From: Mitsuaria chitosanitabida ATCC BAA-476 = NBRC 102408
Lineage (GTDB): Bacteria > Pseudomonadota > Gammaproteobacteria > Burkholderiales > Burkholderiaceae_C
Length of the DNA: 64,000 nucleotides
Assembly (NCBI RefSeq): GCF_001598255.1
Contig: NZ_BCYP01000020.1
Location: 1-64,000, forward strand
Direction of reading: 5' to 3'
Part shown: piece by piece, positions 10,017 to 22,007 of the stretch
How positions within the stretch are numbered: the first letter of the stretch is position 1
Layout: every line of letters starts with the position of its first letter
Notes under the pieces: model-generated
Seen by the model: only the letters and a program-made list of their open reading frames with translations
Told to the model about the DNA's origin: nothing
Databases searched by the model: none
Program-made: the position numbers and the translations under genes

Positions 10017-11522
10017 ATGGCGGCTGAATCGTCCAGCCATCGCTCGCTGTTCGGGGAGATCCTGGACTGGATGCTGGCGCCGCTGCTGGTGATCTGGCCG
10101 ATCAGCGTCGCGCTGACCTGGCTGGTCGCGCAGGGCATCGCCAACAAGCCCTACGACCGCGAACTCGGCGAGATGGCGCGCACGCTGGGCCTGCAGGTGG
10201 CGACCGAGCCCGCGCCCGGCGACGCCACGGCGCGCAAGGGGCGCTCGCGCTACGCGCTGGCGCCGGAGGCGGCCGCGCTGCTGCGGGCGGACGAGTCCGA
10301 CACCGTCTACTACCAGGTGCTGGGCCTGCGTGGCGAGCTGCTCAGCGGCGACGCGCAGCTGCCGGTGCCCGAGGCCGAGCCGCCCATCGTCCCGTGGGAG
10401 GTCAACAAGCGCTTCGACGAGATCAACAACGAGGCGGTGCGGGTGGCCTACCTGTGGGTCGTGCCCGAGGGCCAGGCCGGCAGCGACAGGATGATGCTGG
10501 TGCAGGTGGCGGAGACGCTGGGCAAGCGCTCGCGGCTGACCAACGAGATCATCAAGGGCGTGATCCTGCCGCAGTTCGTGATCCTGCCGCTGGCGGTGCT
10601 GCTGGTGTGGCTGGCGCTGGCGCGCGGCATCGCGCCCCTGAACGATCTGCAGCGGCGCATCCGCTCGCGCGACAGCTCCGACCTCAGCCCCATCGACGAG
10701 CAGCGCATTCCCGAGGAAGTCGCGCCCCTGGTGCGCGCGATCAACGATCTGCTGGAGCGGCTGGACCAGTCCATCCGCTCGCAGAAGCACTTCCTGGCCG
10801 ATGCGGCGCATCAGCTCAAGACGCCGCTGGCGGGGCTGCGCACGCAGGCCGAGCTCGCGCAGCGCGAGATCGACGAGGGCCGCAGTTCCCCGGCGGAGCT
10901 GCGGCGCTCGCTCAAGCACATCGCGCTGTCGAGCCAGCGCGCGGCGCACATGGTGAATCAACTGCTCGCCATGGCCCGCGCCGAGGATCAGGAGCACGCC
11001 GCGCGTCGCAGCGAGGTGAACCTCGCGGTGCTGGCGATCGAGACGGTGCGCGACTTCGTGCCGCGGGCGATGGAGAAGCGGCTGGACCTCGGCTACGAAG
11101 GCCCGGAAGCGAGCCAGGCCAGCCTGCGCATCAGCGGCCATCCGCTGCTGATCCGGGAGCTGATCCGCAACCTCGTCGACAACGCGCTGCTGTACACGCC
11201 CGGAGGCGGGACGATCACGGTGCGGGTGGTCGAGGACCCGTTCGGCCAGGTCTGCGTGCTGCAGGTCGAGGACTCGGGGCCCGGCATCGCCGAATCCGAG
11301 CGCGACAAGGTGTTCCAGCCCTTCTATCGCGCGCTGGGCACGAACGTCGACGGCTCGGGACTGGGCCTGGCGATCGTGCGCGAGATCGTGCAGCAGCACG
11401 AGGCCGAGATCGCCGTCGACGACACCCGCCCACGCCGGCAGGCGGAAGCTGAGGGCGTCGGCCCGGGCGCGCGCTTCACGGTGAGATTCGCGGCGCATCC
11501 GTTGCCGAACGCGGCGCACTGA
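10017..11522 (+). CDS. Sensor histidine kinase (TctE-like, 2CSK_N type)
   Basis: A 501-residue membrane sensor kinase. Helix 1 spans about residues 17-42. A roughly 135-residue periplasmic domain of the 2CSK_N type follows, then helix 2 (about 180-204, ILPQFVILPLAVLLVWLALA) and a short HAMP-like linker. The HisKA phosphoacceptor is His265 in FLADAAHQLKTPLAGL. HATPase boxes are N (LIRNLVDNALLYTPGG), G1 (VEDSGPGI) and G2 (GSGLGLAIVREI). It pairs with the upstream OmpR-type regulator. TctE homologues sense tricarboxylates. The Bug/TctC-like gene at 27452 is too distant to claim a link, so the signal is unknown. Confidence 0.93.
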   Translation: MAAESSSHRSLFGEILDWMLAPLLVIWPISVALTWLVAQGIANKPYDRELGEMARTLGLQVATEPAPGDATARKGRSRYALAPEAAALLRADESDTVYYQVLGLRGELLSGDAQLPVPEAEPPIVPWEVNKRFDEINNEAVRVAYLWVVPEGQAGSDRMMLVQVAETLGKRSRLTNEIIKGVILPQFVILPLAVLLVWLALARGIAPLNDLQRRIRSRDSSDLSPIDEQRIPEEVAPLVRAINDLLERLDQSIRSQKHFLADAAHQLKTPLAGLRTQAELAQREIDEGRSSPAELRRSLKHIALSSQRAAHMVNQLLAMARAEDQEHAARRSEVNLAVLAIETVRDFVPRAMEKRLDLGYEGPEASQASLRISGHPLLIRELIRNLVDNALLYTPGGGTITVRVVEDPFGQVCVLQVEDSGPGIAESERDKVFQPFYRALGTNVDGSGLGLAIVREIVQQHEAEIAVDDTRPRRQAEAEGVGPGARFTVRFAAHPLPNAAH

Positions 11523-11557
11523 GCCCGCCGGGGATCGCTTCCGACGGAGCCGCCTGA

Positions 11558-12712
11558 TCAGCGCTGCGTCCCGCCCCGGCTCTTCGCGATCGACATCAGC
11601 ATCCCGAGCGAGAGGCCCAGCGTGACCATCGCGGTGCCCCCATAGGAGATGAACGGCAGCGGCACGCCCACCACGGGCAGGATGCCTGTCACCATCCCCA
11701 TGTTCACGAACACGTAGGTGAAGAAGCTCAGCGTGATCGCCCCCGCGAGCAGGCGCGAGAACATGGTCGGCGCCTCGTGCGCGATCGCCAGTCCGCGCAG
11801 GATCAGCGCGGTGAATCCGACCAGCAGCCCCAGCGCCCCGATCAGGCCGAACTCCTCGCCGTAGGCGGCGAAGATGAAGTCGGTGGTGCGCTCGGGGATG
11901 AACTCCAGGTGGGTCTGCGTGCCCTTCATGAAGCCCTTGCCGGTCACGCCGCCCGAGCCGATCGCGATCTCGCCCTGGATGATGTGGAAGCCCTTGCCCA
12001 GCGGATCCTTGGTCGGATCCAGCAGCGTGCAGACGCGGTCCTTCTGGTACTCCTTGAGCACCACCCACTTCACGTCGGGCTGGCAGATCTGGTCCTCGCT
12101 CATGACCAGCGCGGTGACGCCCGCGGCCGCCAGCACCAGCGCCGGGATGATCAGCTTCCACGACAGCCCGGCGAAGAAGATCACGTACAGGCCCGCGCCC
12201 AGCACCAGCAGCGAGGTGCCCAGGTCGGGCTGCTTCGCGATCATGCCGACGGGAATCGCCAGCAGCACGAAGGCCGCGATGAAGTCGGGCAGGCGCAGCT
12301 GGCCCTCGCGCTTCTGGAACCACCAGGCCAGCATCAGCGGCATGCCGATCTTGAGCAGCTCCGAGGGCTGGATCTGCGTGCCCACGTAGAGCCAGCGCGT
12401 CGAGCCCTTCTTGGTGATGCCGAACAGCGCCACCGCGACCAGCAACGCGACGCCGGCCGTGTAGAGCGGCAAGGCCAGCTGCATCAGCCGCTGCGGCGGC
12501 ACCTGCGCGGTCACGAACAGCACGCCCAGCGCCAGCACCATGTTCCGCGCGTGATCGACGAAGCGCGTGCCGTGGTCGTAGCCGGCCGAGTACATGCACA
12601 TCAGGCCCAGACCCATCAGCCAGAACACGGCCAGCAGCAGGGGAATGTCGAAGCCCTCGAACAGCGGCTTCAGGCGCTGCAGCAGGCTGGGTTTGCTGAA
12701 GGCGGCGCTCAT
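11558..12712 (-). CDS. rodA: Peptidoglycan glycosyltransferase RodA
   Basis: A 384-residue SEDS-family protein with about ten membrane helices. It polymerises lipid II for lateral wall growth together with PBP2. The signature near the C-terminus, FVNMGMVTGILPVVGVPLPFISYGGTA, is diagnostic of SEDS proteins. The large periplasmic loop (residues about 185-235) is also present. Its start overlaps the mrdA stop by four bases (12709-12712). It is the last gene of the mreBCD-mrdA-rodA operon and faces the histidine kinase gene tail to tail, with 35 bases between them. Confidence 0.96.
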   Translation of the reverse strand: MSAAFSKPSLLQRLKPLFEGFDIPLLLAVFWLMGLGLMCMYSAGYDHGTRFVDHARNMVLALGVLFVTAQVPPQRLMQLALPLYTAGVALLVAVALFGITKKGSTRWLYVGTQIQPSELLKIGMPLMLAWWFQKREGQLRLPDFIAAFVLLAIPVGMIAKQPDLGTSLLVLGAGLYVIFFAGLSWKLIIPALVLAAAGVTALVMSEDQICQPDVKWVVLKEYQKDRVCTLLDPTKDPLGKGFHIIQGEIAIGSGGVTGKGFMKGTQTHLEFIPERTTDFIFAAYGEEFGLIGALGLLVGFTALILRGLAIAHEAPTMFSRLLAGAITLSFFTYVFVNMGMVTGILPVVGVPLPFISYGGTAMVTLGLSLGMLMSIAKSRGGTQR

Positions 12713-14943
12713 CGTGAGGCTCCCCGGTGGGCCGGCGCGGCGCCGGAAGCGGGCGGGACGGAACGGCGCGCCGCGGACGACGCCCCCGACGTGGTCGAGG
12801 CCGACGGCACCGCCGGCGCGACGGGCGCGGGGGCCCGCGTCGGCGGGACCGGCGTACCGGTCGACGAACGGGTTGGCGCGCTCGCGCCGGCCAGGGGCGG
12901 GCGCATGGCCGTCAATCCGGCGGCGGAGGCGGCGACCGTGGGCATGGACGCGGCCGCGACCGGGGACGAGGCGGCGGCGGCAGGATCGCTGGCCGCGGCG
13001 CCCGGCAGCGGCACGTCCTCGACGCGGCGCGGCGTGCCGATGGGCGCGCCGCTCTCGCCGACCTGGGTCTTGGCGATGTCTTCCTCGCTCGGGTACTGGC
13101 CGGAGAGGACGTAATCGAAGACGCGGCGCGCGATCGGCGCCGCCGAGCCGGAACCGAAGCCCGCGTTCTCCACGATCAGCGCGACCGCGATGGTCGGCGC
13201 CTGGTAGGGCGCGAAGGAGATGTACAGCGAGTGGTCGCGCTTGCGTTCGTCGGCCTTGATGCTGCTGTAGGTCTGGCCCGCGCGCAGGCCGACCGCCTGG
13301 GCCGTGCCGGTCTTGCCGGCGCTCTGGTACTGCGCGCCGGCGAAGACCACGCGCGAGGTCCCCTCCAGCGTCACGTCGTGCATCGCGTTGCGGATCACGT
13401 CGACATCATTGGGGCGCAGGGCGAGCGGCTCCAGCGCGTCGCTCGCGGTGCGGCGTTGCGTGTGCTTGACCACGTCCTCGATCTCGCGCACCAGGCGCGG
13501 CCGGTAACGCTGGCCGCCGGAGGACAGCGTCGACACCGCCGTCGCCAGCTGCAGCATGGTGAAGCTGTTCTGGCCCTGGCCGATGCCCAGCGAGATGGTC
13601 TCGCCGGGATACCACTTCTGGTCCTGGGGGCGCTTGCCGTTGCGGCGCTTCCATTCGGTGCTGGGCAGCAGGCCGGTGACTTCGCCCTGCAGGTCGATCT
13701 CGGTCTTTCGGCCGAAGCCGAAGGGCTCCAGCTGGTCGTGGATCAGGTCCACGCCCATCTCGTTGGCCAGCGAATAGAAGTAGACGTTGGACGAGGTGAC
13801 GATGGCCAGGCGCATGTCCTTGGGACCCGCCCGGTCGCCGGTCGCGCTGCCGAAGACACGGCCGCCGAAGCTGTAGGTCAGGTTGTCCTGGATCACCACG
13901 TTGGCGGCGCGCTTGCCGGTGTTCAGCGCCGCCATCGCCATGTAGGGCTTGAAGGTCGAGCCCGGCGGATAGGTGCCGCGCAGCGCGCGGTTCAGCAGCG
14001 GCTTGTCGATGTTCTCGTTCAGGTCGCGCCAGCTGTCGGCGTCGATGCCGTCGACGAAGAGGTTGGGGTCGAAGCTCGGCTTGGAGACGAAGGCCAGCAC
14101 CTCGCCATTGCGCGGATCGATCGCCACCAGCGCGCCGCGACGCTCGCCGAAGAGCCGCTCCACCAGCGCCTGCAGCTTGATGTCGATGGACAGGTGCAGC
14201 GTGTTGCCCGGTGTCGGCGGACGGCTGCGCAGGCGGCGCACCGCGCGGCCGCCCGCGCTGGTCTCCATCTCCTCGAAGCCGGTCTGGCCGTGGAGCTCGC
14301 GCTCGTAGGCCTGCTCCAGGCCCAGCTTGCCGATGTACTCGGTGCCGCGGTAGTTGGCGACGTCCTCCTCGGACCAGTCGTCCATCGCCTTCTTCTCGGC
14401 CTGGTTGATGCGCCCGATGTAGCCCAGCAGATGGGCGCCGACGTCGCCCAGCGGATAGCTGCGGAACAGCCGCGCCTTGATGTCCACGCCCGGGAAGCGG
14501 AAGCGCTGCGCCGCGAAGCGCGCGACCTCGGTGTCGGTCAGCTTGGTGCGGATGGGGAGCGACTCGAAGTTCTTGCTCTCCTCCATCAGACGCTTGAAGC
14601 GGCGGCGGTCGCGCTGCTGGATCTCGATGACCGCGGACAGCTGATCGATGGTGCGCTCCAGGTCCGGCACCTTCGACGGGGTGATCTCGAGCGTGTAGGC
14701 CGAGTAGTTGCTCGCCAGCACCACGCCGTTGCGGTCCACGATCAGGCCGCGGTTGGGCACGATGGGGACGACGGAGACGCGGTTGGTCTCGGCGCGCTCG
14801 AGCAGCGCGTCGTGCTGCGCGATCTGCAGGAAGCTCAGGCGCGCGACCAGCAGGCCGAAGCAGAACAGCACGAAGGCCGCGGCGACGACCAGTCGCAGGC
14901 GGAAGCGCGCCAGCTCCTGGTGCAGGTTCTTCAGAACCGTCAT
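12709..14943 (-). CDS. mrdA: Penicillin-binding protein 2 (peptidoglycan transpeptidase)
   Basis: A 744-residue class B PBP, the elongation-specific transpeptidase. An N-terminal membrane anchor (residues 14-38) is followed by the pedestal domain and the transpeptidase domain. The active-site motifs are SxxK in PPGSTFKPYMA, SxN in TSSNVYFY and KTG in AGKTGTAQA. After the catalytic domain (to about residue 630) the protein carries an unusual tail of roughly 110 residues rich in Ala, Pro, Ser and Thr. This makes it about 100 residues longer than E. coli PBP2 (633). The tail looks disordered and periplasmic. It lies between mreD (13-base gap) and rodA. Confidence 0.96.
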   Translation of the reverse strand: MTVLKNLHQELARFRLRLVVAAAFVLFCFGLLVARLSFLQIAQHDALLERAETNRVSVVPIVPNRGLIVDRNGVVLASNYSAYTLEITPSKVPDLERTIDQLSAVIEIQQRDRRRFKRLMEESKNFESLPIRTKLTDTEVARFAAQRFRFPGVDIKARLFRSYPLGDVGAHLLGYIGRINQAEKKAMDDWSEEDVANYRGTEYIGKLGLEQAYERELHGQTGFEEMETSAGGRAVRRLRSRPPTPGNTLHLSIDIKLQALVERLFGERRGALVAIDPRNGEVLAFVSKPSFDPNLFVDGIDADSWRDLNENIDKPLLNRALRGTYPPGSTFKPYMAMAALNTGKRAANVVIQDNLTYSFGGRVFGSATGDRAGPKDMRLAIVTSSNVYFYSLANEMGVDLIHDQLEPFGFGRKTEIDLQGEVTGLLPSTEWKRRNGKRPQDQKWYPGETISLGIGQGQNSFTMLQLATAVSTLSSGGQRYRPRLVREIEDVVKHTQRRTASDALEPLALRPNDVDVIRNAMHDVTLEGTSRVVFAGAQYQSAGKTGTAQAVGLRAGQTYSSIKADERKRDHSLYISFAPYQAPTIAVALIVENAGFGSGSAAPIARRVFDYVLSGQYPSEEDIAKTQVGESGAPIGTPRRVEDVPLPGAAASDPAAAASSPVAAASMPTVAASAAGLTAMRPPLAGASAPTRSSTGTPVPPTRAPAPVAPAVPSASTTSGASSAARRSVPPASGAAPAHRGASR

Positions 14944-14956
14944 GTCGGGCCGGACC

Positions 14957-15478
14957 TCAGAGCGGACGATGCGCGTCGGGATCCGGCGCGCGGCGCTGCG
15001 GCGCGAGCAGCAGCGCGGCGGTGATCGGCCACAGCGCGGCCTGCAGCAGCGGCGCCAGCACCAGACCCCAGCCCGGCCACATGCCGCCGACGACCAGCCG
15101 CACGATCACGGCGATCGCCTGCGCCAGCACGAACAGCGGCAGCACGTGCAGCGCCTGCGCGCCCAGCGAGAACCACAGCAGCCGGCGATGCAGCGCCACG
15201 GCGCCGAACGCCAGCAGGCTGTAGGACAACGCGTGCTGGCCCAGCAGCGCGCCGTGGTGGACGTCGATCATCAGACCGAAGACGAAGGCCCAGCCCACGC
15301 CGACACGGCGCGGTTGGTGCACGTTCCAGAACACCAGGATCAGCGCGAGCACGTCCGGCATCCAGGGCTGGCGGCCCACCGGGACCATGTCGATCAACAG
15401 ACCGACGACCAGGCTGAAGGCGATGAAGAGGGGGTTGGCCGGCAGCAGGAGCTGGCTGGCGCCGCGCGGCATGATCAT
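14957..15478 (-). CDS. mreD: Rod shape-determining protein MreD
   Basis: A 173-residue inner-membrane protein with five or six helices. It links MreB and MreC to the elongation machinery. Recognisable segments are NPLFIAFSLVVGLLIDMVP, the MPDVLALILVFWNVHQPRRVGVGWAFVFGLMIDV stretch typical of betaproteobacterial MreD, and a final PLLQAALWPI helix. The start overlaps the mreC stop by four bases (15475-15478), so the two are coupled. A second in-frame ATG two codons later is an equally possible start. Confidence 0.93.
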   Translation of the reverse strand: MIMPRGASQLLLPANPLFIAFSLVVGLLIDMVPVGRQPWMPDVLALILVFWNVHQPRRVGVGWAFVFGLMIDVHHGALLGQHALSYSLLAFGAVALHRRLLWFSLGAQALHVLPLFVLAQAIAVIVRLVVGGMWPGWGLVLAPLLQAALWPITAALLLAPQRRAPDPDAHRPL

Positions 15479-16446
15479 CGCGTGCCTCCCTTCGGGCCGG
15501 ACGCGGCGCGGCCGCGCGCGGGCCGGGAAGCGGCGGCGGCCTCGGCCGCGGTGGCGGCGCTGGCCGCTTCCTGCGCGGCTTCCATGCGCGCGGCTTCCTG
15601 GCCTTCCAGCGGTTCGAGCACCAGCACGTGGCGGGCGCTGTCGGGCTGCGCGACCGGCGACAGGCCGACGCGGGCGAAGCTGGTGTCGCCGCGGCGCTCG
15701 ACCTCGGCCACCTTGGCCACGGGCAGGCCCGGCGGGTACAGGCCGTCCAGGCCGGAGGTCGCGAGCGCGTCGCCGGGCTTGATGTCGGCGTTGGCGGCGA
15801 TGAAGCGCAGCTCCATCACGCCGCGCTCGCCGCCATAGGCGACGCCGCGTTGCTGGGTGCGGGTGTTGAGCACGGGAATGGTGGCGTCGCGGTCGGTCAA
15901 CAGGGTGACCTCCGACGACAGCGGATAGACACGCGTGACCTGGCCCAGCACGCCGGCGTCGTTGACGACCGGCGCGCCCAGACGGACGCCGCGATGGCTG
16001 CCGCGATCGATCACGATGCGGCGGGAGAAGGGATCGGGCGCCTCGTAGAGCACCTCGGCGGCCAGGCCCTTCACGGGCAGCGCCTCGCGCAGGTCGAGCA
16101 GGGCGCGCAGACGCGTGTTCTCGGCCTGCAGCTGCGCCGCGCGGCTCAGGATCACCGCTTGCGAGGCGAGCTGCTGGCGGGCCTGGTTCTCGGCCTCGGT
16201 GGCCTTCTCCATGCCGCGGGCGTAGTCGCCGGCCTGGTCCCAGGCGTCGACGGGCGCGAGCAGCGCGCGCTGCAGCGGATGCAGCGCCAGGGCGAGGCCG
16301 GCGCGGGCCGGTGCGGTGATCTGGAAGCGGGCGTCCGCGACCATGAGGAACACCGCCAGCGCCGCGCAGAAGGCCAGCTTCGTCAGCGCGGACGGGCCTT
16401 CACGAAACAGCGGTGGCGGGTTTCTATCGAGGGTGCCGAGAGGCAT
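15475..16446 (-). CDS. mreC: Rod shape-determining protein MreC
   Basis: A 323-residue bitopic periplasmic protein that scaffolds PBP2. It has a membrane helix at residues about 22-40 and a coiled coil over about residues 75-120 (ENQARQQLASQAVILSRAAQLQAENTRLRALLDL). Two beta-barrel domains follow, with the family motifs VLGQVTRVYPLSSEVTLLTD and LATSGLDGLYPPGLPVAKV. The last 50 residues are an Ala/Glu/Arg-rich tail. It lies 53 bases after mreB, with a UUCG-capped hairpin in the gap, and overlaps mreD. Confidence 0.95.
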   Translation of the reverse strand: MPLGTLDRNPPPLFREGPSALTKLAFCAALAVFLMVADARFQITAPARAGLALALHPLQRALLAPVDAWDQAGDYARGMEKATEAENQARQQLASQAVILSRAAQLQAENTRLRALLDLREALPVKGLAAEVLYEAPDPFSRRIVIDRGSHRGVRLGAPVVNDAGVLGQVTRVYPLSSEVTLLTDRDATIPVLNTRTQQRGVAYGGERGVMELRFIAANADIKPGDALATSGLDGLYPPGLPVAKVAEVERRGDTSFARVGLSPVAQPDSARHVLVLEPLEGQEAARMEAAQEAASAATAAEAAAASRPARGRAASGPKGGTR

Positions 16447-16477
16447 GAAGATCTCAGCAGAGGAGATTCAACGCAAA

Positions 16478-16493
16478 GCGGCCCGAAGGCCGC
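16478..16493 (-). terminator. UUCG-capped hairpin between mreB and mreC
   Basis: On the minus strand the sequence reads GCGGCC-TTCG-GGCCGC followed by TTT, lying directly after the mreB stop. The UUCG tetraloop makes it very stable. The T-tract is short, so partial termination or 3'-end protection of mreB mRNA is more likely than a full stop. That would make mreB more abundant than the downstream genes. Confidence 0.6.
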
Positions 16494-16499
16494 ATCGAT

Positions 16500-17898
<1,399 letters not shown>

Positions 17899-18198
17899 AT
17901 GGCCCTCACCCACGACGACGTCCTCCGCATCGCCAAACTGTCCCGGCTGGAACTTTCCAGCGACGAGCAGGCCGCCCTGCTCCCGCAGCTCAACGGCTTC
18001 TTCTCGATCGTCGAGCAGATGAGCGCGGTCGACACCAGTGGCGTGGATCCGCTCTACACGCCTCTGTCGGCGGTGCAGGAAGTGGCCTTGCGCCTGCGCG
18101 AGGACCGCGTCACCGAGACCGACCAGCGCGACCTCAACCAACGCAGCGCCCCGTCCGTGCAGGACGGCCTGTTCCTCGTCCCGAAAGTGATCGAATGA
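17899..18198 (+). CDS. gatC: Asp-tRNA(Asn)/Glu-tRNA(Gln) amidotransferase subunit C
   Basis: A 99-residue GatC, the small subunit that stabilises the GatA-GatB complex making Gln-tRNA or Asn-tRNA from mischarged precursors. It shows the family N-terminus ([36 protein letters not shown]) and C-terminal [20 protein letters not shown]. The ATG at 17899 gives normal length; an in-frame GTG start further upstream would add 14 unrelated residues. It overlaps gatA by four bases and is first in gatCAB. Confidence 0.95.
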   Translation: MALTHDDVLRIAKLSRLELSSDEQAALLPQLNGFFSIVEQMSAVDTSGVDPLYTPLSAVQEVALRLREDRVTETDQRDLNQRSAPSVQDGLFLVPKVIE

Positions 18199-19685
18199 CT
18201 TCGCCCCTGCACACGCTCGGCGTGGCCGAGCTCGGCCGCGCGCTGCGCGACAAGACCGTCTCCAGCACCGAACTGACGCAACATCTGCTTTCGCGTGTTG
18301 CCGCGGCGAAGGATCTGGGGGCCTTCCTGCATGTCGACGAGGCCTACGCCCTGGCCCGCGCCCAGGAGGCCGACGCCCGCATCGCCCGTGGCGAGGCCGG
18401 CGCGCTGACCGGCGTCCCGCTCGCTCACAAGGACATCTTCGTCACCCGCGACATGCCGACCACGGCCGGCTCCAAGATGCTCGAGGGTTACATGAGCCCC
18501 TTCGACGCCACGGTGGTGGACCGGCTCAACGCCGCCGGCACCGTGTCGCTGGGCAAGCTCAACTGCGACGAGTTCGCGATGGGCTCGGCCAACGAGAACA
18601 GCGCCTACTTCAAGGCGCTGAACCCGTGGGACCGCACGCGCGTGCCGGGCGGCTCCTCGGGCGGCTCGGCCGTCGCGGTCGCGGCGGGTCTGGTCCCGGC
18701 GACCACCGGCACCGACACCGGCGGCTCGATCCGCCAACCGGCCAGCTTCACCGGCATCACCGGCATCAAGCCGACCTACGGCGTGTGCTCGCGCTACGGG
18801 ATGATCGCCTTCGCGTCCAGCCTGGACCAGGCCGGCGTCTTCGCCCGCACGGCCGAGGACTGCGCGCTGCTGCTGTCCGCGATGAGCGGCTTCGACGAGC
18901 GCGACGCCACCAGCGTCCAGCAGCCCCCGCAGGACTTCAACGCCCAGATGCTGGCCACGCGCGAAGGCGCGAGCGCCGCGCAGCCGCTCAAGGGGCTGCG
19001 CATCGGCCTGCCCAAGGAGTTCTTCCCCGCCGCGCTGTCCGCCGACGTGAACGGCGCCGTGCGCGCGGGTCTGGCGGAGCTGGAGAAGCTGGGCGCGACC
19101 CTGGTCGACGTCTCGCTGCCCCGCACCGAGCTGGCGATCCCGGTCTACTACATCATTGCCCCGGCCGAGGCGAGCTCCAACCTCTCGCGCTTCGACGGCG
19201 TGAAGTTCGGGCACCGCGCCAAGGACTACGGCAACCTGCTCGACATGTACGAGAAGACCCGCGCCGAAGGCTTCGGCGCCGAGGTCAAGCGCCGGATCAT
19301 GATCGGCAGCTACGTGCTCTCGCACGGCTACTACGACGCGTATTACCTGCAGGCGCAGAAGCTGCGCCGCATGATCGCGGACGATTTCCAGCAAGCGTTC
19401 CAGCACTGCGACCTGATCGCCGGCCCGGTGGCGCCGACGGTCGCGTGGAAGCAGGGCGAGGGCGCGGACGATCCGGTCAAGGCCTACCTGGCCGACATCT
19501 TCACGCTCCCAGGGTCCCTGGCCGGCCTGCCCGGCATGAGCGTGCCGGTGGGCCCGGGCGAGGGCGGCATGCCGGTGGGCCTGCAGCTGCTGGGCAACTA
19601 TTTCAAGGAAGGCACGCTGCTGCACGCCGCGCACGCGCTGCAGCAGGCCACGGACTGGCATCGCCAGCGTCCGGCGGGGGTGTGA
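18195..19685 (+). CDS. gatA: Asp-tRNA(Asn)/Glu-tRNA(Gln) amidotransferase subunit A
   Basis: A 496-residue amidase-signature enzyme that hydrolyses glutamine and channels ammonia to GatB. The catalytic triad is visible: Lys in VPLAHKDIF, cis-Ser in the [12 protein letters not shown] loop and nucleophile Ser in [11 protein letters not shown]. Length matches the family (about 485). ATGA overlap with gatC (18195-18198) couples translation, and gatB follows after five bases. Confidence 0.97.
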   Translation: MTSPLHTLGVAELGRALRDKTVSSTELTQHLLSRVAAAKDLGAFLHVDEAYALARAQEADARIARGEAGALTGVPLAHKDIFVTRDMPTTAGSKMLEGYMSPFDATVVDRLNAAGTVSLGKLNCDEFAMGSANENSAYFKALNPWDRTRVPGGSSGGSAVAVAAGLVPATTGTDTGGSIRQPASFTGITGIKPTYGVCSRYGMIAFASSLDQAGVFARTAEDCALLLSAMSGFDERDATSVQQPPQDFNAQMLATREGASAAQPLKGLRIGLPKEFFPAALSADVNGAVRAGLAELEKLGATLVDVSLPRTELAIPVYYIIAPAEASSNLSRFDGVKFGHRAKDYGNLLDMYEKTRAEGFGAEVKRRIMIGSYVLSHGYYDAYYLQAQKLRRMIADDFQQAFQHCDLIAGPVAPTVAWKQGEGADDPVKAYLADIFTLPGSLAGLPGMSVPVGPGEGGMPVGLQLLGNYFKEGTLLHAAHALQQATDWHRQRPAGV

Positions 19686-19690
19686 ACGTC

Positions 19691-21145
<1,455 letters not shown>

Positions 21146-21188
21146 TCGCGCGAGGGGCCGTCGTCACGGCGCCTCGCCTGAAAAGCAG

Positions 21189-21219
21189 AACGCGGGTGGA
21201 GCGATCCACCCGCGTTTTC
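21189..21219 (+). terminator. Terminator after gatCAB
   Basis: A 12-bp perfect stem (21189-21200 with 21205-21216; core arm CGCGGGTGGA) with loop GCGA runs directly into TTTTCATTT. It lies 44 bases past the gatB stop. A short A-run on the left might let it work weakly for the opposite strand as well. Confidence 0.92.
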
Positions 21220-21287
21220 ATTTGATGCCGACGATGGGGCCCCGATCGCGGGACCGAACGACCGCTCAGCCGACGCTCAGCGATCTC

Positions 21288-22007
21288 TCACCGGCCGCTG
21301 GCGGGCGGCTGCGGCCGCTCCAGCGTGCCCGGCGCGGCGCCGGCCCACAGGCGCCGCAGGCGTGCCAGGTCCTCGTCGTAGAGCTTGTTCACGCGGACGA
21401 TCTCGGCCTTCTGGTTCTCGATCGACTGCTGCTGCGCGTCGGCCGCGGCCTCGTTGGTCTCGAGCTGGTGCTGCAGCTTCACCGGCAGCCGCTTGCCCTT
21501 GTAGAACTCGGCCTCGTCCAGCATCGGCTTGCGCTCGGCCGCGAGTTCCTTGAGCCGCTTCTCCGACTGCTCCATCGCCTGACGGATGTCGTCCAGCGCC
21601 GACTCGCGGGCGCGCTTGTGCGCCGACTCGTCGGGGAAGCGCTGCACCAGGTTGCGGTCGCGCCGGATGGCGTCCTGCTGGATGGCGCGCTGCAGCTCCT
21701 CGGCGCGGCGCCGCTGGTCGGCGGCGGCCTGCTCCTCGGGCGACATCGACGGCGGCACCATCTTGCGCACCGAACCGTCGGAGTTCAGCAGCCGCTGCTC
21801 GCGTTGCTGGCACTCGGGGATGGGACGGTCGGACGTGAGCTTGCGCCCGTCCGGCGAGGTGCAGGTGTAGATGCCGGAGGACGATTGCTGCGCCTTGGCC
21901 TGCGCGAAGGAGGCCGACGGCGCGAGCCACGCCGACAGGACACCGGCCAGGCTCATCGCGAGCACGGCCGGGCGGGACAGCAGACGTCGAGAAGCGGAGG
22001 GGCGCAT
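21288..22007 (-). CDS. Periplasmic DUF4124-domain protein
   Basis: A 239-residue exported protein with a signal peptide at residues 1-36 (hydrophobic core VLAMSLAGVLSAWLAPSASFA, cleavage near AQA). A DUF4124-type domain follows at about residues 40-75 (GIYTCTSPDGRKLTSDRPIPEC), the small two-Cys module common in Burkholderiales. The rest, about residues 85-220, is a long charged helix or coiled coil. Function is unknown. Its ATG overlaps the pyrE stop by one base (TGATG), so it is cotranscribed with and coupled to pyrE. Confidence 0.8.
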   Translation of the reverse strand: MRPSASRRLLSRPAVLAMSLAGVLSAWLAPSASFAQAKAQQSSSGIYTCTSPDGRKLTSDRPIPECQQREQRLLNSDGSVRKMVPPSMSPEEQAAADQRRRAEELQRAIQQDAIRRDRNLVQRFPDESAHKRARESALDDIRQAMEQSEKRLKELAAERKPMLDEAEFYKGKRLPVKLQHQLETNEAAADAQQQSIENQKAEIVRVNKLYDEDLARLRRLWAGAAPGTLERPQPPASGR

